64,000 nucleotides of DNA from Leptasterias polaris (GCA_037783415.1 JAZGTN010000058.1:2702001-2766000); one strand, 5' to 3'. Counted from the first letter of the stretch, positions 1-11,936 are shown. Numbers and translations: made by a program. Notes: a model not told the origin generated them from the letters alone.

Positions 1-24
1 GCTGCTTCCCCCCAGCCCCAGGGT

Positions 25-1137
25 ATGCATGGGCATGATGAGGGTATGCCCCATTTGATAACGCCGCCCCACTTGCCGCCAGTGGCAGCAATGGGTGGTG
101 AGTATGCTAGTAAGAGTAGTAATTTTAGTGTACCTGGTGTATCTGATAATACTGGGCCTCACGTTAGTTTGTTAGCCAACTCCCATGACTCCGTCAATAT
201 TAATACTAGTAACAGTGGTGGCGTTGGGCATCCTTTTGGCATGGATTTTGGGACGCGCCCTGTCGAAATTCCTCAGATGGATACGGCTAAGTTTACTCCA
301 CTTGGGTTCCATGTTCCTCAAGCCATCAAGGACAAAATTTGGGAAGGGACTTATGTTGATTTTTCTTTGTTGTACAAAGACACCGCCAATGCGGTCATTG
401 CGAGAGCTCCGGATCAGAATAATTTACAGTTAGTAATGGAGGGCAATCAGCTCGTCCTCAAAAAGCCAGGGCCCTTGCGCAGAAAGCTAGATTCATTTGG
501 TATGTGGCAATCGGCATTCCACACGTTCATGTCGATTTTTATCGCAAAACATCCAACGCGCTGTGCCGAGTTGTTGAAGTACGCGGAGATAATCCGCACT
601 GCGTCAATTCAATACCCTGGTTTGGGCTGGCGAACATATGACGAGCAGTTTCGTCTAAAGCAAGAAGCTGATCCGGGGCGATCGTGGGGGAACCTCGATA
701 CTGAATTGTGGTTAACAGTAGCCGCTGTTTCAGCCCCATACAGCTCAAATTCCCATGTTTCTTGGCGTCCAACTACACAGTATAATGTTAATGGTCAAAA
801 TCATGTCGCTCAACCGCCTAGCACTAGTAGTAAGCCTCGTTTGTGCTATGCGTTCAACAGCGTCAAAGGGTGTCACTTTCCTATGTGTAAATATATGCAC
901 AGTTGTAGTAATTGTATGCGTTTTGGTCATGGCGCAGTTAGATGCCGTAACGGTGGGCAATCTCGCTGGGCTAATTCTTCTCCGGGTGCTCCCCCGCAAA
1001 GCGCTAAACCGGGCTTTCGCGCACAGTTGAAAAGCGGGCAAGTTGCCAAATCGGCTTCACTTGCTCCGAAGCCAAATCCAGAGGGCGCTCCAGCGAAAGG
1101 AATGAATTATTCTTTTCGTTCTTCCAACTCCAATTAA
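25..1137 (+). CDS. gag-like protein of the Ngaro-like element, 370 aa
   Basis: This is the putative structural/nucleic-acid-binding protein of the retrotransposon. The N-terminal third (residues 1-80) is Gly/His/Ser-rich and low in complexity; residues 90-230 form the more ordered part. Around residues 275-310 lies a Cys/His cluster (CYAF..KGCHFPMCKYMHSCSNC followed by H and C) that resembles a CCCH finger fused to a CCHC-like knuckle and probably binds RNA. The tail is Ser/Pro/Lys-rich. The frame is intact and ends 10 bases before the next ORF. The start used is the first ATG in the window; the true start could lie upstream of base 1. Confidence 0.75.
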   Translation: MHGHDEGMPHLITPPHLPPVAAMGGEYASKSSNFSVPGVSDNTGPHVSLLANSHDSVNINTSNSGGVGHPFGMDFGTRPVEIPQMDTAKFTPLGFHVPQAIKDKIWEGTYVDFSLLYKDTANAVIARAPDQNNLQLVMEGNQLVLKKPGPLRRKLDSFGMWQSAFHTFMSIFIAKHPTRCAELLKYAEIIRTASIQYPGLGWRTYDEQFRLKQEADPGRSWGNLDTELWLTVAAVSAPYSSNSHVSWRPTTQYNVNGQNHVAQPPSTSSKPRLCYAFNSVKGCHFPMCKYMHSCSNCMRFGHGAVRCRNGGQSRWANSSPGAPPQSAKPGFRAQLKSGQVAKSASLAPKPNPEGAPAKGMNYSFRSSNSN

Positions 1138-1147
1138 CTGCGCTATT

Positions 1148-2669
1148 TTGGATTTATGGTTGAAAATGTACCCGTTAAGTGAAGATGCGGGGCTTTTGCA
1201 GTCTGGTTTTTCTAAAGGTTTTTCATTATGTTTTGATGGACCGCGTGTTCCCCGTGATTCGGGTTGTTTGGCCTCGGCTGCCGAGCGCCCTCAAGTGGTG
1301 AAGGAGAAGTTAGCAAAAGAGATTAGCTTAGGGCGTATTGCTGGTCCGTTTCACAAACGACCATTTGCCAACTTGCAATGTTCTCCAATTGGGCTTGTAC
1401 CAAAACGTCAACCAAACACATTCCGCCTTATTCACCATTTGTCATTTCCAGAAGGTCAGTCGATTAACGATTTTATTGATCCTAAACTTTGCGCTGATCA
1501 TTATGCATCTTTTGATAATGCAGTGGATTTGTTGCTACGTACAGGTCGCAATGCATGGTTAGCAAAGGCGGACATTAAATCAGCTTTTCGGCTTCTCCCA
1601 GTTTCTCCACTTGATTATGAACTGCTTGGGTTTACCTTTGATGGTCTTTTTTATTTTGATAAGTGCATGCCGATGGGGTGTGCTATTTCTTGTTCCCTAT
1701 TTGAAAAGTTCAGTTCCTTTTTAGAATTTCATGTTAAAGGGGCTGCTGGCTCTTCTCTTTGTCACCCATTATCTTGATGATTTTTTGTTTGTGGGCCCCT
1801 CTGCTTCAGATTGTAATAAATTGCTGCGTGTATTTACTCGGGCTTGTGGAACACTTGGGGTGCCATTGGCGCAAGAAAAAACAGAGGGGCCAGTGCAAAT
1901 TAGTATTACATATCTAGGCTTGGAGATTGATGCGTTGCATGCTCAAGTTAAGGTCCCGGCTGACAAGGTTCGAGCTATGATTGCCAAGATTACGGCTGTT
2001 TTGTCTCACCGTAAAATTACACTTGTTGCGCTACAAGTCCCTTGTTGGTTCTTGTTGAATTTTCTATGCAGGGCCATTTCCCCCGGGCGAGCTTTTTTGA
2101 GGCGCCTTATTTCGCTTTCAAAGGGTATTACACAACCCCACTTTAAGATACGTTTGTCAGCAGGGGCGAAGCTTGATCTACGTACGTGGTTAGAATTATT
2201 GATACATTTTAACGGCGTTTCTGCCTTTTTGGATCGCGAATGGGAAGCGAGCCCGGCGTTGGATTTGTATACCGACGCTGCAGGTAGCATTGGTTTTGGC
2301 GCTTACTTTCAGGGCCACTGGGTTCAAGGGCGTTGGCCTAACTCTTTTTTGTGCAATCCTCCGTCAATTGCGTTTTTGGAATTGTTTCCAATTGTTGTGG
2401 CACTCAAATGTTGGGCCGCCCAGCTAGCCAACCGCAAAGTTCTGTTCCACAGTGACAATGCAGCTGTGGTGCACATTATCAACAAACAATCTTCTCAATG
2501 TCCCCAAATGATGCATCTCTTCCGCACATTGGTGCTTGCCTGCATGAGGTTTAATATTCGTTTTAAGGCTACACATGTGCCAGGGGTGTTTAATGTAATT
2601 GCTGACTCTCTGTCCCGTTTCAGGAAACACGCTTTCGCGCAGCGGCTCCTCATGCAGACGCAGTCATGA
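1148..2669 (+). pseudogene. Reverse transcriptase-RNase H of the Ngaro-like element, one frame break
   Basis: This is the polymerase that copies the element RNA. The first part (1148-1777) carries RT fingers/palm motifs: LVPKRQPNTFRLIHHLSFP, then KADIKSAFRLLP with the first catalytic Asp, then MGCAIS. The second part (1731-2669) carries the YLDDF catalytic box, then RNase H with YTDAA, a Glu in FLELFP, HSDNAA and the terminal IADSLSRF, so all RNase H acidic residues are visible. The two parts lie in different frames, and the shift falls within roughly 1735-1775, just upstream of YLDD. Apart from that the protein is open, which suggests a fairly recent copy or a sequencing indel. Confidence 0.85.
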
Positions 2670-3649
2670 CGCCGTTGCCAGATCTACCCCTCGTTCACTA
2701 GATGATGAAATTGATAGGATTTTCAGAGCTGCAATGGCTTCAAATACACATAAAACATATGCTGCTGGATGGAATAAGTTTTGTCAGTTTTTTGGATCAG
2801 TTTTGGGCGGTCCAGTGTCAGCTGACGTAATTCAACGGTTTGTCGCATGGCTATCTTTACACAAGTTTGCTCCATCCACAATCACAACTTATGTTTCTGC
2901 TGTTGGGTTTTACCACAAGTTACAGGGGTGGGCTGATCCTACTAATGATTTTTTGGTGTCTAAATTACTTGAAGGGTGCAGGCGATTGCGTCCTTTATCG
3001 GACACACGTTTGCCATTGTCTATCCCGCTTTTAGTGCAAATCACACAGTCACTTCCTGCAGTATGTACTTCTACATTTGAAGCTTGTTTATTTAAAACGG
3101 TTTTTGTTTGTGCATTTTTTGGTTTTATGAGGGTAGGTGAGCTGGCTGCGGATTCTCGTCATCGCGTTCAACCTTCGGTGTTAACAGCCGCAGATGTACA
3201 GTTTTGTCAGTCTGGCGAAGGGGGCCAGTCGTTCCTTTTTTCTTTCAAGCATGGCAAAAATAATCAGTGCGGCCCCCCACAGGTCATTCGCTTGGTGCAA
3301 TCAGACAACGCAGCTATCTGTCCCGTACTGGCATTTATGAGAGAGTTAACTTTCGGTGAGACCTGCCACTGCTGGCCCTCTCTTTTGTCATTTCGATTGC
3401 ACTTCACTCACTCGCTTTCAGTTCAATTCAGTTTTGAAAAAATCCCTCAAGTTTGTAGGTTTGTCTGGTGAGCACATCCGGGCTCATTCATTTCGCATAG
3501 GGGCGGCATCCTCTGCGGTGAGCAGTGGCGTTCCCATTGACCAAGTTCGTAGCATGGGCAGGTGGCGTTCTAACGCGGTTGCTACTTACATCCGCCCTAT
3601 ACCTCATTGTGGGATGCCGTGTACGTCGGTTACAGAACACCATGCGTAA
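2599..3649 (+). pseudogene. Tyrosine recombinase of the Ngaro-like element, one frame break
   Basis: In this retrotransposon class a tyrosine recombinase integrates circular DNA copies in place of a DDE integrase. The N-terminal half (2599-3350) has a SAM-like core-binding region (THKTYAAGWNKF) and the first catalytic Arg in GFMRVGEL at about 3121-3141. The C-terminal half lies in another frame up to 3649 and holds AHSFR (the His-x-x-Arg box), GRW (the His/Trp position) and TYIRP (the nucleophilic Tyr). All catalytic positions are present. The frame changes near 3345-3360. The ORF overlaps the end of the RNase H ORF, as is usual in DIRS/Ngaro elements. Confidence 0.85.
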
Positions 3650-3819
3650 TTTAATCAGTATACCAATCCCCTCATTTTCTGTGACTTATCATTAGGTCCG
3701 GTTTGGATAATTGGCGACTCCATCGTCCGCTGGGCAGCCACTGCTGGGGCTATCAATCTACCTCGTCCCGTGGTGTGGAAGGGAAAAAGTGGGGCTGGCA
3801 TGTGTGACTTGGGATCTTC

Positions 3820-6096
3820 GTTCACACGCCGTACTAAAGTTGGTCTAAAGTAGGTCTAACTCAACTTAGACCGGTTCGGGTTCAACTCTGTTGCGTCTGA
3901 ACGCAAAAAAAGTTAGACCGGATCAGGTCTAAACCCCAAAACTTAGACCGTCCAGCGGGGCGGTCTAAGTCTAAACCGGTTCGGGTTTATCTTTTAACAC
4001 GGCGTGTGGACAGAATGACATCCGGTTTTAAGTCCTCCACGGTGACTGTTGACCTGAAAGACGTCTTACGTACGCCTCAACGAACACGTGTCGAAATGAG
4101 AGAAAGCGTGGTCTTTTGTTCGGGTTATTTCCATCTTGCTCACCTGTAATTTAGGTTCGTTTTCACAAAAATCTCTCTGAATACGATCCTGTATAAATTT
4201 GTAATAACGCTACATTTTCAGCCATGTCAGTTGGTTCCTGCTTGAAAAACAACACGTCAATAAACGTAGTGACCGGACGGTAAATTGGAGTAGCCTATCC
4301 AGAATTTTACATCACAAAAAATGCGTCAAACTCCAGACATCAATATACCAACACGTCACGTGCACGTCTAAAATCTCCCAGATTGCCAATCCCCCCTATT
4401 AAAACATTTAGCTCATAACGAATTTTCCTATTGGTCAATAATATCCATGTCCTGCACATCAACCAATAGGAAAATTCGTTATTGGCTGCCTGGCAGAAAT
4501 GCCTCACGCACGTGATCTGTATACATGTGCAGTCAGTATCGTAGGACGCCCTGTATTCAGGGCGTTCCTGAAATCGAGGCAAATCTTTTACCTCTCTGCG
4601 CACGATGTGTAAACAGTCCCTAGATACAATTTTTGTGGTTTGACTTGCCAAGCAAAGAGTCTCCTCTCATTTGACCAAAACTTAGAAACATTTTTAAGGC
4701 TCCACTGGTTAGTTGCACTTGTAAATGCAAAAAGTTGTGGTATTTTAGGCATTTCTGCAAGGTACAAAAATATGTTATACTGTCGGGGCCATAAAAAAAG
4801 AAAATTCCAACCGAAAAAGTTTCATCAAACACTTTTTCAATTCACAATTCGCGATGATCAAATCATGTGACTGAACATTCTGCTGAGCATTCTGGGGAAA
4901 AAATACAGAGGCTTATATCATTTTCTAATAGTCTGGAATGGATAATTTTTTTTTTTTAACACTATCATTTTTGTTATTAATATTAAAATTTAAACATCAG
5001 CTTTGTGATTAGATTATCACTGTTTATTTATATGCTTTATTATAAATGTTAAGAAACATAAAAAGACACAAAACTAAATAAAAATAAGATTTGAAAGCCA
5101 AAATTATTTACTTTAATTTGTTATTTTTTTTTTAGTTTTTGAAAAATACCATGGTTATTTTTAAAACTAAATAAAAAATATGTTGAATAAAATGAAGAAA
5201 ACTGCTGGCTATAGAGTCATACACTAGGTCTCACAGAACACTTGTAGTCACTGCAGATGTTTCTTCAACGTATGGCTTCACCCGGACACCATACTTTCTT
5301 GTTTGCATCGAAAACAGGTCAAACTCAGAACAAATGGGACGCTATTGAAGTCATCGAAGATCGGTGCGTGGTGTGAACGTTTCAATGTCCATCACGTTTT
5401 AATAAATGTTTGCATATTTCTTATGAACAAAGGAAGATAATTAGGGCATCAGTTGATTATGGAATATTTTATTATTTTTTCAATTCAAAGAAAAAGGCAT
5501 ACTACATCGAAAACCGGACAGGGGAGGATACATTACATCGATCCACAAAAACAAACGTAGAAAGTCATCACCACAAAAAAGAAGTGGAAATGCCAGCAGA
5601 AATACAAGGAAGAATATCATGCAAAATGGTCGTGTATAAGGAGTTCAAACAAGGAAATTATTGCGCATTTTGCAGTGTTTGCAGTGCCGATATCCTGTGG
5701 TAAAAAAGAATGGACGGGGGACGAAATGAAAATAGCGACACTTCGGGACGATCGGATGGCATCAGGACATTGGAAAAAACGCAATCTAAAAATGCGAGGT
5801 ATTTAACACCCGCTCTGTATTAAAATTCCTGTTAAAAAACAAAAAAACTTATTGCAAAATAATGTCAATGTTGCCAGCGCTGGCAGTATAGACAGGGCCA
5901 TGCGCGTGCTTTTGTGAATAAACCGGATGTTGTTGTGTTGGGTCACAGTGCTGTTTGACCTCTTAAAACCGAAGATAAACCGTATCGGGTTTAACTTCGA
6001 GCTGTCTGAACGCAAGGTAGTTTTATTTTTACGACCGCCCCCCGCTGCTCGTAAAGTTAAACCGGTTCGGGTCTAACTTTAGTACGCTGTCTGAAC
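3820..6096. mobile_element. Unclassified 2.28 kb inverted-repeat DNA element inserted in the SGNH frame
   Basis: Terminal inverted repeats of about 26 bp are visible (left 3820-3845, beginning GTTCACACGCCGTACTAAAG; right 6071-6096, ending GTACGCTGTCTGAAC). Subterminal regions repeat the word ACCGGTTCGGGT, or close variants, in both orientations near 3880, 3975, 5985 and 6060, and GTCTGAACGCAA near both ends. No clean target-site duplication is visible. The interior is AT-rich. Its open frames (for example 5410-5703) resemble nothing I recognise, so it looks non-autonomous. The superfamily is unknown. Confidence 0.75.
4415..4482. repeat. Perfect 21-bp hairpin inside the 2.28 kb insert
   Basis: The arm 4415-4435 (ATAACGAATTTTCCTATTGG plus T) is the exact reverse complement of 4462-4482, separated by a 26-base loop. 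The sequence contains CCAAT-box-like words on both arms. It may be a nested foldback remnant. Confidence 0.8.
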
Positions 6097-6943
6097 ATAC
6101 CCTTTTTGCAATCGTGTGGTGGGGCAACTCCTGCCATTATTATATTTCATATTGGCACAAATGATTTAGTTAGTGTAGATGAATTTTGTATGCGGCACCG
6201 CATTTCGGTCACGCTACAGGATTACATTTGTCGGTTCCCTTCATCTAAAATTGTCTGGTCTGACATTCTGCCACGGGTGTTTTACTTTGGGGCCAAGTCC
6301 CAACCCGCCGTTGAAAGGAAACGGCGGGCAGTTAATCGCTGGGCTAGGTCTCAATGTGTCAGGTTAGGGGCATACTGCTTGCACCATCCCCAATTTACTT
6401 GGACCGAAACGGCCCTATATCGCTTTGATGGCGTACATTTGTCGCCTTTGGGCACAACATTGTTTCGGGACAACTTGCGTTCTTGTGTTCTTGCTATGTG
6501 GTAAAAAAAATAAAATAAATAAATGCTCTCCCTGTGGGACGCGTTTGGCGCGTTTGGCTTTTTTTGACGGGATTCACACAGTTTTTCGGGTTTTGGGGTT
6601 ATAGTTGCAAGTAAATGTACTTTGTCAAAATATTTCTTTAACTTTGTACACCTTGTTCAAGGAACTTACACGCCCCTTCTTCATATTAAGATAAAGTATT
6701 GTAACAATAAGTTGTGTTAGCGCTCTGAGGTTCCCCAGAGGTTAATTCCGACCGCATGTCTCAAGGTGGAATTTCACAACTTAATTGATTGATGGGTTAA
6801 CCTCATTGTATAAGGTTATGACTAGTTTCAATAATTGTTTCATTGCATTCTGCCTGTGTGCCCACGTGATTGGAGTCAGGTGTGCACGCAGATAACATTT
6901 GTTTGCCAAATAAGTAATATGGGCGTGGTGCCCATTAATGGTT

Positions 6944-7145
6944 GTGTCACGTGTACATTGGTATAGAAGAAGCCAGGTAATGGCCAAATTTGTTGTTGTG
7001 TCACGTGTACATTGGTATAGAAGAAGCCAGGTAATGGCCAAATTTGTTGTGGTTGTGGCACGTGTACATTGTGATAGAAGAAGCCAGGTAATGGCCAAAT
7101 TTGTTGTGGTGTACATTGGTATAGAAGAAGCCAGGTAATGGCCAA
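6944..7145 (+). repeat. Tandem repeat, about four copies of a 54-57 bp unit
   Basis: Units begin near 6944, 6998, 7055 and 7108. They share GTGTACATTGGTATAGAAG followed by AAGCCAGGTAATGGCCAAAT. The last copy is shortened at its start. Open frames across it on both strands are by-products of the repetition. Confidence 0.9.
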
Positions 7146-8236
7146 ACAATGGGGGTCAAGTGTATCCCAAGCTCTTTTAAGCGTGTGACTGGTTAGCCAT
7201 TACTTTTTCGGCAACCTTCACAATTTTGTTTTGGCATAATAATAATAAGAATAATAATAAAACAGTTTTCAGAGGCTGTGACATTCAATCAAAATATAAT
7301 TTGCCTGCTTGTTTTATTCGTGTCTGAGTATAACCCTTGGTATAAACGGTTAAGTTTGAATGTGCATTTTATTGAAGGCCTCGGAGATTCTGACCAATCA
7401 GAGTGTTCCGTCCACTTTTGGACTAATTCGCCGTACGGTGTGTACAAACCGATGAACAATGTTCCCAAGTCTGTGATCGTAGGTTCACCACGGAGGTTTA
7501 TCCACAAGAGGGCGCTGTTTTAGCCAAATAATGTATCGGCTATCAGGACGACTAAAAACCACGCTCACAGACTTGGAACCAAGTCTATCATCGCAGTTGC
7601 AAGAAAATATTTAAAGAAAAAACACCCTCGTTGCACAAATTTATGTGCTTTCAGATGCATAATAAAAGGCTTCAGCTAGAAGTATTTTATTATTTCAGTG
7701 AGAAATTACCTCTTTCTCAAAAACTACATTACTTCAGAGAGAGCCGTTTCTCACAATGTTTTATACTATCAACAGCTCTCCATTGTTGTTGCTAGGTAGG
7801 TTTTTAACCCAACAATTATTTTGAGTAATTACCATTAATGTACAGTGCCTTTAAATACACAATCTATCAATATTGCAAGACCCCCAAAACGTTATTATTC
7901 AAAAGAATTTGAGCGCCTACAAATTATGAACATCAGTTTGGCCACGAATTTTGGCCCATTTAGTGTAGTGCACCCTTATACACCCCCATTGTGTTGTCCG
8001 CCATCTTTGATGATACGTGTGAGTCGTGCGTTGCGCCTACACGCCTGCTATTCTACTTTGATTTTCATCATTGATGATGGTCATAATGACGTCATGTGCT
8101 ATATCCATCTATTAACAAATTGATTTCCTGTATATACCGTCACAGGTTAATATTAGTTTTGTTACGCTAATATTACGTTAATATTACCTTTCATAATTAA
8201 TTAAGGTGATATAAGGAATTGTTGCGTGCTTATTAA
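7146..8236. other. No gene recognised; AT-rich spacer
   Basis: This stretch holds a short ATAATAATA microsatellite at about 7238-7260. It also has a loose inverted pair around 7462-7476 and 7563-7577 (CCCAAGTCTGTGA and its complement). Open frames are short, with no recognisable protein motif. Confidence 0.5.
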
Positions 8237-8238
8237 TA

Positions 8239-8920
8239 GACTGTGCAAGTCTCGCGCGTCCGAACGAGAAAACACTTCAAACGAAGAACATTTTTATTTC
8301 TGAAATTCAATCTTTGTTTTAAATTATATCTCATGACAAAATAACTCATTACAATTTTATGAACAGTTTTAGCTTTTGAAAAAAAATACACAACAGTGTG
8401 TTAATTATTATTTAAAAGGATATTACAACTCTGTGACAAGGATGCTTATTTGATGTTAACTTTTTAGAAACCCCTTACGTGGATTCGTGATGGTCAAACA
8501 GGTTTAAAATTGACCCGTATCGCAGTTTAGAGGATGCTGACGCCTCAACACCATATAATGCAATGAAAAGGGTTCGCTTTGCAATTACGGCATCTGGCGA
8601 TTATAACAGCGCATCCAAAACAAGCGTTTACATAAGTTTCATGATGGGAGGCGAGCACAAAATTCTTCATTTTTTGCAATAACCGGAAGCTGAGGTCAAG
8701 TTTAATTCTCGGGTTTTCTTCGTTATATTTTTTAATTGTTTTACTTTCATATTTTGTTATCATTTAGTATTACATTCCCAACAACATGTATACTTTTCTA
8801 GGTCATAACCTAAGTTAAACTAAAATATTTGACGAAACATAATCTCGCCCACGTAAAACTCCATATGGTTGGGACCACTGTGGTCCCGGAAGTTCGAATG
8901 CGCGCGAGACTTGCACAGTC
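8239..8920. mobile_element. MITE-like DNA transposon, family M1, copy 1
   Basis: Perfect 20-bp terminal inverted repeats are seen: left 8239-8258 reads GACTGTGCAAGTCTCGCGCG and right 8901-8920 is its complement. TA lies on each side (8237-8238 and 8921-8922), consistent with a TA target duplication. An inner palindrome GGGACCACTGTGGTCCC lies near the right end (about 8873). No transposase is encoded. A second, inverted copy lies at 47581-48351. Confidence 0.88.
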
Positions 8921-8922
8921 TA

Positions 8923-9390
8923 TACTAGCAGAAAAAGCGTGTAACGCAACAAAGGATCGTTGCATGTTTACAATGATTTTGCAATGTTGTCTTTTGCATG
9001 CACTCGTGGGGCCCAATTTGATAATTATTATGTACTACAACACTATTTTTGTGCTGTTATAGTAAATTGCAAAATTGAGCTCAAGCCGCGATATATTACA
9101 TTTAATGCTTGTTTTCATGGTAAGTTACGCCATCAATTGTAACTTGACGTCACCTAATTAAATTTGCAGTTGTTTTTTTTTTGTTTTTTTTACACATTAG
9201 GCCTATTACTTGCTTGCTCAAGCTTTCAATCGATTTGATGTATTGAAGTTGACTATAAGTAACATCCCAGATTTGAACGTCATGCCGAACACCTTGTTTT
9301 TGTGATGTAACAAAAACTTAAGTCTAGTTTAAATCTTATATTTGCATTCTTGAATATTGATGTACGGGAATAATGTTATTCTGGAATGTC
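8923..9390. other. No gene recognised
   Basis: AT-rich spacer between two DNA transposons, with a T-run near 9172-9190 and no convincing coding signal. Confidence 0.5.
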
Positions 9391-9394
9391 TTAA

Positions 9395-10949
9395 AGAGCG
9401 GTTACAGGATGCTCTGAATTTTTTAGTTTTTACATTTTTCCAATAGATGGAGTCCCAAAGAAATATAAACAATTATTATGAGTCCCTTACCTCACGCTAA
9501 AACAGAGTAAAAATGTCTTTTCCTCGAAACACTCCCAGCCCAAAATCTGAAAACGGGAGGTCATACAAACCATGCGTAACAGGATTCGTGACGTCACCGG
9601 CGGCAAGTAGTTTGCACCTGCCTGTAATGAATGTACGGAGCTAACGCAATATAAACCGCCAAGCTCCACCATTTGCAATCAATACGGCCGCAAATGTGAC
9701 TCTTCAATGGACGATCCAACAGGCAAGACAATTTTACAACGGATTTGTGATTTAGGGATTTTCGTTCTTGAATGGCAAGGCGATTCCGAAGCTCGGCTTG
9801 ATTTTGAGTAGGCCTACATCGATCCACATATCGCAAGTAGACTGGTACTTTGTTTACGTAAATGTTATCACTGTGGCGAGGCATGAGGACCCAGTCTACA
9901 TAAATCCATCCAGCTCAAAGTATTTTTTTTATCCTGTCCGCGGACCGGCTGACCGCGCAAAAAATCCCAATTAGGAGCCAACAGTCTTCCTCGAGTGTAA
10001 GCGTTGTTACCAAGTACAACAATGTACGTGCTTGGATTTGTCCACAAAATGTTTTGAGAATCATTTAATTTGTCACAAAAATTTACTATTTGGCTATACA
10101 TTATCATTATTCAATGCTTTCTGACTTTTATAGAATAAACTGGAGACAAAAAAAGAAACAACAAGATAAATATTGCGATTATCTTGGGAAATCGACTATC
10201 TAGGTACATGGTAACCACGTGTATAAAGCAGATTGATGCCGTGAGCTTACTATCCAGGAAGACTATTGGCTCAAAAACGGGATCCTTCGGGCCATCAACC
10301 AACCCGCGGACAAGATAAAACAGATTGACCTGGGGTACGTTTTCGCGGCTGGAACCAATAACTGTTTCGGTCATTGGCCAGTGTTAACCGATGGCCAAAA
10401 TTCAACCGAAACAGTTTTTGGTTACTAAAACTTTATTGATGTCAACACGTGCGCCAGTGTTTAGGACGACGACTCGACGTGAATGGTTGATCGTAATACG
10501 TCGGGTGCGAATTTTCGTGCGAATCGATTCGCAGAATCGCGTCAGATTTCTAGGCCTTAATTACCCTATGTAGGCTTCATTTTACAACAATAAATTTGAA
10601 AGATACCCTGGATTGACAGTAAGGTTTCTTTAATGTATAATGTAAGTGTTGTTTCTTCTTGATTTTGTTTTGTTTCCCCCCAAAAGAGACGTTTATGTGT
10701 GTGTGTCATATGCCGATCGTGTGTTTTTAGGCGCCGATGACGTCAAGGGGTCATTGCATATCATTATCATAGATAAGCAGTTTTTGACTCGGCTGAAAAA
10801 GCCGCGCGGAGAGGTGCATTTTTGACTTGAATTCTTTATTAATAAATGCAAATGTTATGTGTAAAATAGTTATTAACCGGTAACTACGATGTATATTCGA
10901 CCATAAAAGGGCATTAAGTGCAATTTTGAGAGCATCCTGTAACCGCTCT
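9395..10949. mobile_element. Non-autonomous DNA transposon with TTAA target duplication, 1.56 kb
   Basis: A 21-bp perfect terminal inverted repeat (AGAGCGGTTACAGGATGCTC plus T at 9395-9415, complement at 10929-10949) is bounded on both sides by TTAA (9391-9394 and 10950-10953). TTAA duplication is known for piggyBac and Kolobok superfamilies; the AGAG start is unlike the CCC start of typical piggyBac ends, so Kolobok-type is a reasonable guess. The interior has no transposase. An imperfect hairpin around AACTGTTTCGGT lies at about 10346-10418. Part of the interior (9833-9910) recurs in diverged form at 16127-16205. Confidence 0.88.
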
Positions 10950-10953
10950 TTAA

Positions 10954-11936
10954 ATTACAATTCTTCTAAAACACCAGTTGACAAAATCAGTGCACACTTC
11001 TCATGACCATTTATATTTACCTATTTACCTATAAAAATGTTTAATACTTGCATTTGAAAACTATGGGAAATTTTGTATCATCAATTTTTTCCCCCTTTTT
11101 CTCTTCATTTTTGTTTTGATTTTGTTGTTTTCTGTGTTTTTTTATTGGTCGGGTTGTTTGTTTGGTGTGGTTTTTTGTGGGGGTTGGAGGTACAACTTGT
11201 TTGCATACGATATGCTTGCTTGCTTTGTTTGATTATTTGTTTGTATAATATTATCTACCCCATCATTGCATTCTTAGGCAGTAAATTGCACCTCTGTGGC
11301 TGGACCTTCGCAAATTGAACAGTCCTGACATCGGACTCCAACAGAGCCCTTAGCTCAGCCTGTGATGGAAACTGTAGACCTGACCGGCTCAGCCTGTGAT
11401 GGAAACTGTAGACCTGACCGCCCCTTCCACTTCTTCATGCGGCTACTCTAAACTGAACTACATCTTGACAGATGATGGATCCTTGGTCCCTTGTCCATCA
11501 AATACGGTACCTTGTTTATTTACTTATTACTTACTTGAGTATGTGCTGTTCATCGATAAACACTGACAGGCCTGTATGCTTCGTTTTTGAAAAAGCAAGG
11601 GCACCAAGGCATTTTCTCCTTGGTAAAAGGAACTCCTATGAGGAAAGTGTAAATTTATATTGGAACATTTCAAGAGCCCCATGGCAATGACCACACATGG
11701 CAATGACCACAGGGCATGGAGTCAAATTCTTCTGTTGCCTCCATGAAGTATCATTCCTGCGCTGATTTCCTATGTGTAATCAAAAGTTGAAAAATTTACT
11801 TTTTTTTTTACAAAACTAAAAAAAAAAAAAAATCTTAAAACTCTTTATCTGATGCCTTTGGTTATAAACATTTCGTTTTAAACATTAAAAAGACCTTCTC
11901 GTGAGAACAGTTCATCGCAAAATTGGCTCAAACTTT
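10954..11936. other. No gene recognised; contains a 34-bp tandem duplication
   Basis: T-rich region. The only structure seen is a head-to-tail duplication of a 34-bp unit starting GCTCAGCCTGTGATGGAAAC at 11353-11386 and 11387-11420. Open frames at 11073-11318 and 11472-11690 show no family motif. Confidence 0.6.

Larger units (their letters stand above)
3692..6504 (+). pseudogene. SGNH hydrolase of the Ngaro-like element, split by an insertion
   Basis: The two halves of one hydrolase frame are 3692-3819 and about 6097-6504. The first half has the block I motif GDSIVRW with the candidate Ser nucleophile, followed by a KGKSGAGM turn. The second half has HIGTNDL (the block III Asn) and FDGVHLSPLG (the block V Asp-x-x-His dyad). 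Such esterase-like ORFs are known in some Ngaro elements; their role in the retrotransposon life cycle is uncertain. The intervening 2.28 kb is a different transposon with its own inverted repeats. The hydrolase is therefore broken although its catalytic motifs are all readable. Confidence 0.8.
1..6780 (+). mobile_element. Ngaro-like tyrosine-recombinase (DIRS-order) retrotransposon, left end cut by window
   Basis: Four consecutive plus-strand modules are seen: a gag-like protein with Cys/His motifs, a reverse transcriptase joined to RNase H, a tyrosine recombinase, and an SGNH-type hydrolase. Known Ngaro elements share this order, lack the methyltransferase of DIRS1, and some carry an SGNH hydrolase, so Ngaro is the best assignment. 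There is no DDE integrase and no LTR of the usual kind. The right boundary was not resolved. The non-coding tail after 6504 contains an A-rich stretch and TTTGGCGCGTTTGG-like repeats that may belong to the split direct repeats of this class. The hydrolase part is interrupted by another transposon at 3820-6096. Confidence 0.85.

Noticed and set aside
6944..7145. Regular repeats considered as a CRISPR-like array
   Set aside because: Units are contiguous, without unique spacers, and the genome is animal-like.
6781..7149. ORFs with repeated NLAITWLLLYQCT-type peptides
   Set aside because: Translation of the 54-57 bp tandem repeat; present in overlapping frames on both strands.
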